Assembly: GCA_046583095.1 (NCBI GenBank)
Contig: JAYGDB010000213.1
Coordinates: 1 to 7,113 of the forward strand
Length of the DNA: 7,113 nt
Direction: 5' to 3'
Source of the DNA: JAJDAN01 sp046583095
GTDB taxonomy: Bacteria; Myxococcota_A; UBA9160; UBA4427
Shown here: in pieces, positions 1 through 5,506 of the stretch
Position numbering within the stretch: the first letter of the stretch is position 1
Layout of the letters: the number at the start of each line of letters is the position of its first letter
Made by a program: the position numbers and the translations under genes
The notes under the pieces: model-generated
What the model saw: the letters and a program-made list of their open reading frames with translations, nothing else
The model's database searches: none
What the model was told of the DNA's origin: nothing

Positions 1-503
1 CCGGCGATCACTCGCGTGAGTTCGACGGCCTTGTGGCCACGCGTCACGTCGCCCTGGGCCTGTCCGGCGCGCACCAACCGCACGAAGGCGTCGCGTAGTC
101 GCGGGCCGGCTTCGCCGATGGCGGCCTTCCGGGCGCCATGAAAGACCTCGGTGACGAACTCGTGATGCATGGGGCCGACTTCGATCGACGCCGCGAACAG
201 GCCCGTGAAGATCTCCTCCAAACGCGCCTTCGTGCTCGCCTGCTTGGCGAGCGCCGAGTCGACGGAGGCGATCAGGAACTCTCCTCCCATCCGGCCCATC
301 TCGAGCAGCAGGTCGGCCTTGCTGGGGAAGTGATTGAAGAAGGTCTGCTGCGCGACGTCGGCCTGCTCGCAGATGTCGAGCACCGTCGTCGCCTTGACCC
401 CCTGCTGCCCGAAGACTTCGCCCGCGGCGGCGAGAATCCGCCCACGCGTCTCCATCCGTCGACGCTGGTAGCGGCTGGCCGGCCGGGGCTCAATATTGGA
501 CAT
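1..503 (-). CDS. TetR/AcrR-family transcriptional regulator (partial, C-terminus beyond window)
   Basis: Reading the reverse strand from ATG at 503 gives 167 codons open to the window edge, with no stop reached. The N-terminal half is a clear TetR DNA-binding domain: helix 1 at about residues 17-35 (METRGRILAAAGEVFGQQG), then the helix-turn-helix at about 39-62 with TTVLDICEQADV and the family signature TFFNHFPSKADLL at 54-66. The rest is a helical ligand/dimerisation domain that I cannot assign to a subtype. TetR proteins usually run 190-210 residues, so about 25-40 residues are missing. The start at 503 is the first ATG after an in-frame stop (TAG at 524-522). Only a GGAG three bases upstream could serve as ribosome binding site, so leaderless translation is possible. 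The gene is divergent from the PhyH-like oxygenase, its most likely target besides itself. The inducer is unknown. Confidence 0.93.
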   Translation of the reverse strand, partial: MSNIEPRPASRYQRRRMETRGRILAAAGEVFGQQGVKATTVLDICEQADVAQQTFFNHFPSKADLLLEMGRMGGEFLIASVDSALAKQASTKARLEEIFTGLFAASIEVGPMHHEFVTEVFHGARKAAIGEAGPRLRDAFVRLVRAGQAQGDVTRGHKAVELTRVIA

Positions 504-514
504 CGACTCCAATA
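494..514. promoter_or_regulatory. Candidate TetR operator: palindrome over the regulator's start codon
   Basis: The sequence TATTGGA, seven bases, TCCAATA is a perfect 7+7 inverted repeat whose spacer contains the regulator's start codon (501-503). A second, partly overlapping dyad, GACTC (505-509) and GAGTC (518-522), shares its left part. The size and dyad symmetry are typical of TetR-family operators, and binding here would block the regulator's own transcription or translation. This is a prediction from symmetry and position; the promoter elements nearby are weak (TAGTAT on the minus strand at 517-512 is the best -10-like hexamer). Confidence 0.42.
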
Positions 515-644
515 CTAGAGTCTAACTCCATTTTTCGCACACGCGGCCCCGCTAGGTCCGTGCGCCGACCACGCGTCCCAACGAGTTCCATTTTCTGCTG
601 TTGGACCCTATGCTCAGGCGCCCGCGCACGGGTTGCCATTCCCT

Positions 645-649
645 GGAGG
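645..649 (+). promoter_or_regulatory. Shine-Dalgarno site fixing the start of the PhyH-like gene
   Basis: GGAGG lies five bases before ATG 655. It supports that ATG over the in-frame TTG at 601, whose extra 18 residues do not look like part of the oxygenase domain. Confidence 0.75.
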
Positions 650-654
650 CTGGC

Positions 655-1488
655 ATGCAGGAAGACGCTCTTCAGACGCACCTCGAAGCCGTTGCCGAGG
701 ACGGTTTTACGATCCTCGAAAACGTCTTCTCGCCCGAGCGAGCCGAGGCCTTGCTCAAGCGAATCCGCGAGATCGAGCGGGACACCTTGCGTCCGCTCGA
801 ACGCGGGGAAACGGAGGAGGACAGCTCCTTCTACCGAACTGGCGGCCTGCTGCGCATCGACCCGATGTTCTGGGACGTGCCGATCGACCCCACCGTGACG
901 CAGGTCGTCGAGGGCGTGCTCGGCAAGGACTTCCTGCTCTCGACGTTTTCGGGGATCGACCTCAAGCCGAATGGCAACAACATCCAGCCGCTGCACCCCG
1001 ACGATGCCCTGGTCCCGGTGCCGCGACCGCACGAGCGGGCCATCGGCTGCACGGTCATGTGGGTGGTCACCCCGTTCAACGAAGGCACCGGCGGCACCCG
1101 CCTGCTTCGCGGTAGTCATCGCGAGCCCCTCGACCTGCTCTTCAACCAGGACTCGGAGCGGATGAGCCAGGCCATCCAGCCCGACATGAAGCCCGGAAGC
1201 GTCCTCGTCTTCGACCATGCGCTGTTTCACGGTGCCTCCGACAACCCGTCCGATGACTGGAGACTCGGGTTGCAGGTGTCGTACCACGCGGGTTGGGTGC
1301 GCCCCTACACCAACTGGTTCCGCTCGGTCCCGATCGAAGAGGTGCGCGAGTTCCCGCAGAAGCTGCAGGACCTGCTCGGCTACAAGACCTACAACGGAAT
1401 CGGCGGCGCAAGCACCGAATCGGGCTCCTACCGCGAGAGCTACGCGGGCAAAGGCCGCCCGCGCACGCCACGGCTCTCTCTGAACTGA
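655..1488 (+). CDS. Phytanoyl-CoA dioxygenase (PhyH) family Fe(II)/2-oxoglutarate oxygenase
   Basis: The 277-residue protein fits the PhyH fold, a double-stranded beta-helix that uses Fe(II), O2 and 2-oxoglutarate to hydroxylate a small molecule in the cytoplasm. Iron ligands are readable: the HxD pair is H114 and D116 (in QPLHPDD) and the distal histidine is H192 (in FDHALFHGASDN). R203 (in DWRLGLQVSYH) is placed to bind the 2-oxoglutarate carboxylate. The family motif TGGTRLLRGSHR is at about 145-156, and the N-terminal helix plus 'DGFTILENVFSPE' at 17-28 is the usual family opening. Length is normal. The substrate cannot be told: bacterial members act on fatty acyl chains, ectoine, aromatic compounds or secondary metabolites. 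It stands divergent from a TetR regulator, 151 bases away, which suggests inducible expression. A 40-base gap separates it from the cytochrome gene, with no clear terminator. Confidence 0.92.
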   Translation: MQEDALQTHLEAVAEDGFTILENVFSPERAEALLKRIREIERDTLRPLERGETEEDSSFYRTGGLLRIDPMFWDVPIDPTVTQVVEGVLGKDFLLSTFSGIDLKPNGNNIQPLHPDDALVPVPRPHERAIGCTVMWVVTPFNEGTGGTRLLRGSHREPLDLLFNQDSERMSQAIQPDMKPGSVLVFDHALFHGASDNPSDDWRLGLQVSYHAGWVRPYTNWFRSVPIEEVREFPQKLQDLLGYKTYNGIGGASTESGSYRESYAGKGRPRTPRLSLN

Positions 1489-1528
1489 GCGCGATCGAGG
1501 GTTTCGGCAGCGAGTGTATGATCGCCCG

Positions 1529-2020
1529 ATGCTCCGCACCCTGAGTGTCGGCCTCGCGCTCGTCCTGCTGTCGGGATGCGACTCCGCTGGGAGATCCGCG
1601 CCGGCCATGGAGCCCGCTCCCGCTCCGCCCTATCGTGCCGTTGCCAATTTGAAGCAGACGATGGAGCAAATCCTAGATCCCGCCGCGGATGTGATCTGGG
1701 ACTCCGCGGGCTTCATCATCACGGCCGAGGGCGAAACCGACCTCGCACCCACGACGGACCAGGGCTGGGAGCACGTGCGGAACAGCGCGACCGTCGTCGC
1801 CGAGACCGGCAACCTGCTGATGATGCCCGGCCGCGTGGGCGGGCCCGACTGGATCCTCTACGCCCAGGCACTGACGGCCGCCGCCGAGGTCGCGATGGCG
1901 GCTGCCGAGGCCCACGACGCGGACGCGCTCTTCGACGCGGGTGGGCAGCTCTACCAGGTGTGCCGGGGCTGCCACGAGCAGTACATGGTGCCCCTCGAGC
2001 AAGCGCGAAGCTCCCAGTGA
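1529..2020 (+). CDS. Lipoprotein c-type cytochrome with C-terminal CxxCH (cytochrome c'-like)
   Basis: The 163-residue product begins with a lipoprotein signal peptide: basic MLR, a hydrophobic stretch, and the lipobox LLSG-C at C17. Serine at 18-19 positions after it (D18, S19) gives no certain sorting call; D at +2 would favour inner-membrane retention by the E. coli rule. A proline/alanine linker (26-34) leads to a helical domain, with the motif MEQILDPAADVIWDSAG at 45-61. The single haem c site CRGCH is near the C-terminus (C145, C148, H149). A four-helix domain with the haem motif at its end is the arrangement of class II cytochromes c (cytochrome c'), and the length fits. The role would be electron transfer or small-ligand binding at the periplasmic membrane face. 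ATG 1529 was chosen over in-frame GTG 1514 because it gives a proper signal peptide; neither has a strong ribosome binding site. Forty-four bases separate it from the membrane protein genes, probably one transcript. Confidence 0.85.
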   Translation: MLRTLSVGLALVLLSGCDSAGRSAPAMEPAPAPPYRAVANLKQTMEQILDPAADVIWDSAGFIITAEGETDLAPTTDQGWEHVRNSATVVAETGNLLMMPGRVGGPDWILYAQALTAAAEVAMAAAEAHDADALFDAGGQLYQVCRGCHEQYMVPLEQARSSQ

Positions 2021-2064
2021 CCGCTGCCCCTCCGAACGATCGCGATCCCGGAGATGCCCGGTAG

Positions 2065-2622
2065 ATGTCGCTCCTCCCCTTCTGCGAGTGGCTGGCCCGC
2101 ACGGAGTGGAGCATCGCGCTCCACGAGTCGCTCTACGTGTACCCGTGGGTCGAGACGACCCACGTGGTGGCGCTGCTCCTCTTCGTCGGCAGTGTGACTT
2201 TCGTGGATCTGCGTCTGCTCGGCTGGGTGTTTCGCGAAGTCCCGGTCTCCGAGGTCACCGCACGCCTGATGCCGTGGACGATCGGGGGATTCGTCCTCGT
2301 CGCCACCACGGGCGCCCTGCTCTTCTACGCGATCCCGGTTCGCACCTACCTGAGCATCTTCTTCCGCATCAAGCTGATCGTGCTGGTCATCGCCGGCGCC
2401 AACACGATGATCTTCCACCGCCACGTGACTCGCGACACTCTGGCTTGGGACCACGATCCGAGCCCGCCCTTCCGCGCGCGCATTACGGGCGCCGTCTCGT
2501 TGTTGTCCTGGGCGACCATCATCGTGATGGGCCGCATGATTGCCTACAACTGGTTCGACTGTGACAAGGCCCAGTCCGACTTCGTCAACTGGGCGGCCGG
2601 CTGCGTAGTCGGGGGGCCCTAG
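2065..2622 (+). CDS. Small four-helix membrane protein, DUF6644-like (paralog 1)
   Basis: The 185-residue protein has four predicted membrane helices at about 29-52, 70-91, 98-118 and 140-160. It matches what I know as the DUF6644 family, of unknown function, through the sequence YPWVETTHVVAL, then VDLRLLG and REVP. The basic loop after helix 3 (R/H/K rich, 118-139) should be cytoplasmic, which puts both termini in the periplasm. Charged or polar residues in or near helices, E30, H33, D48, R50 and K103, recur at the same positions in the next gene. Unlike that paralog it carries a C-terminal tail of about 22 residues with two cysteines (C166, C180), predicted periplasmic. GGAG at 2050-2053 is a distant candidate ribosome binding site. 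Location directly after a cytochrome lipoprotein suggests a membrane redox or haem-associated job, but this is inference. Confidence 0.82.
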   Translation: MSLLPFCEWLARTEWSIALHESLYVYPWVETTHVVALLLFVGSVTFVDLRLLGWVFREVPVSEVTARLMPWTIGGFVLVATTGALLFYAIPVRTYLSIFFRIKLIVLVIAGANTMIFHRHVTRDTLAWDHDPSPPFRARITGAVSLLSWATIIVMGRMIAYNWFDCDKAQSDFVNWAAGCVVGGP

Positions 2623-3096
2623 ATGACCCTCTTCGGCATCTTCGACTGGCTGGAACAGACCGCGGTCGGCGCGGTTATCCGCGAGTCCACCTGGCTGTTT
2701 CCGGTGGTCGAGTCCGCTCACCTCCTCGGGTTGGCAATGCTGGGGGGCGCGATCCTCGTCGTCGATCTGCGGCTGTTGGGCTTCGGGCTGCGGGAGATGC
2801 CGACCGCCTACGTGCTCGAGCAATCGCGCCCCTTCCTGCTGGGCGCCATCACGTTGATGTTCGCGACGGGCATCCCGCTCTTCCTGTCTGAGGCCGTCAA
2901 GTGCTACTGGAGTGACGCCTTCTGGCTGAAGATGGCCGCCCTGTGCGTGGCGCTCTTCTTCACCTTTGCGGTGCGCAACCGGGTCGTGCGTGCCCGGTCT
3001 GACATCGAGGGCTGGAAGGCGCGAGCGATCGGCAGCGGCTCGCTGGCCGTATGGCTCACGGTGGCCGTCGCCGGCCGCTGGATCGGCTTCTCCTAG
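2623..3096 (+). CDS. Small four-helix membrane protein, DUF6644-like (paralog 2)
   Basis: The 157-residue protein aligns without gaps to the preceding one from residue 1 to about 103: both have E21-S22, E30, H33, VDLRLLG (47-53), RE-P (57-60), P70, T82-G83, L86-F87 and K103 at identical positions, and a G-R pair in helix 4. Four helices are predicted at about 27-50, 70-90, 100-117 and 134-154. The loop 118-134 is strongly basic, so it is expected in the cytoplasm. It lacks the cysteine-bearing C-terminal tail. Its ATG directly follows the TAG of paralog 1 with no gap, so translation is almost certainly coupled and the two may form a heterodimer. The stop codon (3094-3096) interleaves with the stop of the facing DUF6152 gene. 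Function unknown. Confidence 0.83.
   Translation: MTLFGIFDWLEQTAVGAVIRESTWLFPVVESAHLLGLAMLGGAILVVDLRLLGFGLREMPTAYVLEQSRPFLLGAITLMFATGIPLFLSEAVKCYWSDAFWLKMAALCVALFFTFAVRNRVVRARSDIEGWKARAIGSGSLAVWLTVAVAGRWIGFS
3093..3096. other. Interleaved stop codons of convergent genes (CTAG)
   Basis: The four bases CTAG encode TAG of the plus-strand membrane protein (3094-3096) and TAG of the minus-strand DUF6152 gene (3095-3093). There is therefore no room between the two operons for a terminator outside coding sequence, and transcripts must overlap at their 3' ends or terminate inside coding DNA. Confidence 0.9.
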
Positions 3097-3539
3097 CGGT
3101 TCGGCTCACGCGGGTCCGCGCCGTCCCGCGGTGCCCCGGTTCCGGACGAGCCCATGAAGAGCTTGCGGCCGTCCGCGAAGGTCACGTCGCGTCCGTTGGC
3201 CTTGCACGCGGGCTTGCAGGCCTTGTCCTTGCTCTGGTAACCGCGTACCACGATTTCGGTCCCGATGGGGATCGTGTTCTTGTTGATGCCGGCGCGGAGC
3301 AAGGTGTTGGGCGTGCCGCCTTCGACCATCCAGGCCACGACCGTCCCGTCTTCCTGCACGACGTCCAGGTGGATCCACGCATGCGGGTTGATCCACTCCA
3401 CCTTCGTGACCCTGCCGGTCAGCAACACCGGAGCCTTGGAGTCGAACTCGGCAGCAAACGAGTGGTGGGGCTCCGCGCGAGAGGCGAACAGCAGGGCCAG
3501 CAAGACCGCCAGGCCAGTCACTGCGCTTCTCGATCGCAC
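3093..3539 (-). CDS. Secreted DUF6152 family protein
   Basis: The 148-residue protein has a Sec signal peptide (basic MRSRS, hydrophobic core 7-19, likely cleavage after SRA at 22) followed at once by EPHHSFAAEFD, the hallmark opening of DUF6152. Other family marks are VLLTGRVTKVEWINPHAW (38-55), TPNTLLRAG (76-84) and the C-terminal DVTFADGRKLFMGSS (118-132). The fold is probably a small beta-barrel, by the alternating pattern; function is unknown. The clustered histidines H25, H26 and H53 could bind a metal (inference). A C-x3-C pair (C108, C112) lies in a basic loop. The GTG start at 3539 is chosen because AAGGAGG precedes it by five bases and a signal peptide follows. It is the last gene of the minus-strand operon, 11 bases after the preceding stop. 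The C-terminal 12 residues are polar and look disordered. Confidence 0.9.
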   Translation of the reverse strand: MRSRSAVTGLAVLLALLFASRAEPHHSFAAEFDSKAPVLLTGRVTKVEWINPHAWIHLDVVQEDGTVVAWMVEGGTPNTLLRAGINKNTIPIGTEIVVRGYQSKDKACKPACKANGRDVTFADGRKLFMGSSGTGAPRDGADPREPNR

Positions 3540-3544
3540 GGCGT

Positions 3545-3550
3545 CCTCCT
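3545..3550 (-). promoter_or_regulatory. Strong Shine-Dalgarno site for the DUF6152 gene
   Basis: On the minus strand AGGAGG sits five bases before GTG 3539 and immediately after the TGA of the upstream gene (3553-3551). It fixes the GTG start and indicates strong, independent initiation inside the operon. Confidence 0.85.
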
Positions 3551-4528
3551 TCAATCCTCTTCGCGGGCGCCTGCGAGGATCCCGGTCAGCGAGTAGTTGC
3601 CCTCGTGGCAGGCATACTCGTAGACTCGCCCCTCCGCGGCGAGCATCGGGATCTCGCCGCGCCAGACCTGGCTGAACACGGTCGGATCTTCCACCGAGAA
3701 CTCGTAGAGGATCTCCCGCGAAGCGACGCGTGTAAAACGCTCGACGACCTTGGCATCCGGGGACATGTAGAGCGCGTGCCGGAGCGACCCCCGGAAGCTC
3801 TGCCCGGGGTTGAACTGGCTGGTTTCGACGACGAGCGTGTCGCCTTCCCAGCGACCGATCGAGTCTCCGAGCCAGGGGCGGATCGCACTGGGCAAGGGCT
3901 CCCCCCCGATCCGGATGATGCGCGCATCGTGGTTCATTTCGACCAGGATCATCACGAAGCCGGGCGACTGCACGATCTGATAGTGGTTGTTGTAGAGGAC
4001 CGGAAGCATGGGTGGACCGCCGCTCGAACCGAACCCGACGATGCACCGCTCGCCCAGCAGGCGCGTCTCGGGGTTGTCCGCGTTGCGCATCCCCCAAAAC
4101 CGCTTCGCGAGCTCGGCCCTTCCGCGCCACGAGTAGGGGATCTTGCCGTCGCGGGGGTCGATGATGAGCGAGCTACGAATCTCGCCGCGAACCCTGGCGA
4201 GCCGGCTACCCGGGTCCATCCAGAACGTGTTGTAGCCCCCTACGTCCTGGCCGGCCTCGAGTTCGCCGTCCGGAAGCTGGTCGATGGAGGCATAGGCCTT
4301 CGCGGTGCCCTTCTCGATCCGGTTCGCTTGCCCCTTCTTCAGAACGAGACCCTTCACGTTGTCACCCCGTTCGAGCCCGGTGACCGTCGCGTTGGTCCAG
4401 GTGCCCTGGAGATCCGGTGCTCCCCACGACATGCGCGGCGACTTCCACGCCTCGGCACGGCTCTCCACTGCAGCTACGAGGCCGAGGGCAGTCACTACGA
4501 CCAGGAGCGCCAGCATGCAGGGTTTCAT
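3551..4528 (-). CDS. Secreted protein of an uncharacterised 'PDLxGTW / GDTLVxET' family (paralog B)
   Basis: The 325-residue product starts with a signal peptide (MKPC, hydrophobic 5-20, likely cleavage after AEA at 27). The mature protein opens with GAPDLQGTW (36-44). The core has DGKIPYSWRGR (127-137), DNPETRLLGERC (151-162), GDSIGRWEGDTLVVETSQFN (221-240) and VVERFTRV (261-268), and it ends with YEYACHEGNYSLTGILAGA (303-321). I recognise this as a common exported family, usually called hypothetical, in environmental bacteria, but know no proven function; the beta-rich repeats of short strands suggest a barrel or lipocalin-like fold. Cysteines C162 and C307 match a pair in the upstream paralog and may form a disulfide. 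ATG 4528 was chosen for the signal peptide; reading further upstream would run into the previous gene. No good ribosome binding site is seen. The gap to the upstream gene is 14 bases, so they share an operon. Confidence 0.85.
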   Translation of the reverse strand: MKPCMLALLVVVTALGLVAAVESRAEAWKSPRMSWGAPDLQGTWTNATVTGLERGDNVKGLVLKKGQANRIEKGTAKAYASIDQLPDGELEAGQDVGGYNTFWMDPGSRLARVRGEIRSSLIIDPRDGKIPYSWRGRAELAKRFWGMRNADNPETRLLGERCIVGFGSSGGPPMLPVLYNNHYQIVQSPGFVMILVEMNHDARIIRIGGEPLPSAIRPWLGDSIGRWEGDTLVVETSQFNPGQSFRGSLRHALYMSPDAKVVERFTRVASREILYEFSVEDPTVFSQVWRGEIPMLAAEGRVYEYACHEGNYSLTGILAGAREED

Positions 4529-4542
4529 GAGACGGGCGCCAT

Positions 4543-5391
4543 TCAGTCCAGCGGGTTCTTCCGCAGGTGTCCGTACAAGAGTTCCTCCACGAACTCGACG
4601 CACTTGAACTGCTGAAGATGCGCGTCGTTACCGACGAGCCGGTAGAGCGTCAACTGGATCGTCCAGGGACGTGTGAAGATCTTCTCGTCCTCGAGGGTGG
4701 CCTGGTAGGACATCGTGTGCGAGCTGGTCGGCGTAAAGCGCTCGACCACCCGCAACCCCTCACTGTGGAAGTTCCCGGCGCGGTCCAGCCAGGTCTCGGC
4801 ATTCTGACCGGTCGTCTCGATCACGAGGGTGTCACCCTGCCAGGTCCCCACGGACTGGCCCATCCACGAGTCGATGGGCGCAGGGCCCGGGTCTTCCAGG
4901 TGGATGTCGCGTACCGCCCCCGCGTACTCGTAGGAGAAGAAGAGAGCGTCTTCGTTGTGGAGGATCTGGAACGGGTACGGCATGTAGGTCGCTCGCGGGA
5001 TGCCGGGCAGATAGCACTTGATCTCGGGGTCCCGGCTCAGCCAGTTCTCTCGATTCTCCAACTGCTTCTTCCGTGCCTCCGGCCGGTAGGGAATTTCCCC
5101 ACTCACGACGACGCCGAGGCCGGCCGGGACCGCACCGACGGCGCCGAACGCCACCACCTCCTTGGCGGGCACCGGCCCAACCGGGCCCTCCCGAAAAGCC
5201 ATAGCCGCTTTGGCGGGATGGTGTTCCAGGTCGTAGTTCGCCCGGCTCATCGCCTGCCAGGTTCCGTTGAGATCGGGCTTGCCAGCAGGGCCACGAGGCG
5301 CGACGTAGCCGGACTCGGCAGCCGCCGGGGCCGCCGGAGACCCCAGCATGCCCAGCAGCACTAGCGCGAGCATTCGAAACCGGCCTCTCAT
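4543..5391 (-). CDS. Secreted protein of an uncharacterised 'PDLxGTW / GDTLVxET' family (paralog A)
   Basis: The 282-residue protein has a signal peptide (MRGRFR, hydrophobic 7-17, alanine-rich end, likely cleavage after AAA at 25). It shares with the next gene GxPDLxGTW (37-45), GEIPYRPEAR (98-107), RDPEIKC (120-126), WMGQSVGTWQGDTLVIETTGQN (176-197) and VVERFTP (215-221). It also carries PRATYMPYPFQI (132-143), DRAGNFHS (203-210), a highly conserved stretch in this family, and KCVEFVEELLYGHLRKNPL (263-281) at the C-terminus. C126 and C264 correspond to C162 and C307 of paralog B. I know no experimentally proven role. It is the first gene of the minus-strand operon. ATG 5391 is preferred for its basic n-region; ATG 5373 or TTG 5412 are possible, and no convincing ribosome binding site decides. 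Confidence 0.86.
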   Translation of the reverse strand: MRGRFRMLALVLLGMLGSPAAPAAAESGYVAPRGPAGKPDLNGTWQAMSRANYDLEHHPAKAAMAFREGPVGPVPAKEVVAFGAVGAVPAGLGVVVSGEIPYRPEARKKQLENRENWLSRDPEIKCYLPGIPRATYMPYPFQILHNEDALFFSYEYAGAVRDIHLEDPGPAPIDSWMGQSVGTWQGDTLVIETTGQNAETWLDRAGNFHSEGLRVVERFTPTSSHTMSYQATLEDEKIFTRPWTIQLTLYRLVGNDAHLQQFKCVEFVEELLYGHLRKNPLD

Positions 5392-5452
5392 TTGCCAAAC
5401 GCTAGCGGCCAACGACCGTCGGAGCGAGCCAGCGAAGCTTCAGCGATCCCCG

Positions 5453-5458
5453 TAGAAT
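5453..5458 (+). promoter_or_regulatory. Candidate -10 element for the SDR-hydrolase operon
   Basis: TAGAAT differs from TATAAT at one base and lies 48 bases before the SDR start, in the 115-base divergent intergenic region 5392-5506. No good -35 is seen 16-18 bases upstream, so the call is weak. The overlapping minus-strand hexamer TATTCT (5459-5454) could be the -10 of the divergent operon. Confidence 0.3.
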
Positions 5459-5506
5459 AGACACGATCGCTGTCGGAAGACCTCCAACCAGAAGGGAAAC
5501 TGAGTC

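Noticed and set aside
527..594. Direct repeat TCCATTTT at 527-534 and 587-594, exactly 60 bases apart
   Set aside because: Eight bases is short and AT-rich in an AT-richer promoter region. No symmetry or further copies support a binding site; chance is the simpler explanation.
1491..1525. GCGATC / GATCGC arms between the oxygenase and cytochrome genes as a terminator
   Set aside because: Arms are six bases with a 23-base loop and no T-run; this does not resemble a Rho-independent terminator.
490..1608. Long minus-strand open frame (372 codons) across the oxygenase gene
   Set aside because: It is antisense to a gene with full PhyH motifs, lacks any family motif, is rich in Arg/Ala/Gly/Val/His as expected from the complement of GC-rich codons, and spans parts of three neighbours.
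2038..2047. Palindrome GATCGCGATC between the cytochrome and membrane protein genes
   Set aside because: Ten-base palindromes made of GATC and CGCG arise easily in GC-rich DNA. It has no loop, so it is not a terminator, and there is no second copy nearby.
1951..2823. Minus-strand open frame of 290 codons opposite the membrane proteins
   Set aside because: Composition (D, E, H, Q, G rich) is the mirror of hydrophobic membrane codons; no start signal or motif. The plus-strand proteins are paralogous, which proves their frame.
3540..4130. Upstream extension of the DUF6152 frame to 4130
   Set aside because: The added residues are Arg/Pro-rich out-of-frame shadow of the upstream secreted protein. 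The GTG at 3539 has an ideal Shine-Dalgarno and a signal peptide.
3605..5364. Two long plus-strand open frames (3605-4615 and 4567-5364) opposite the secreted protein operon
   Set aside because: The minus-strand frames have signal peptides, shared motifs between paralogs and tight operon spacing. The plus frames show none of these.
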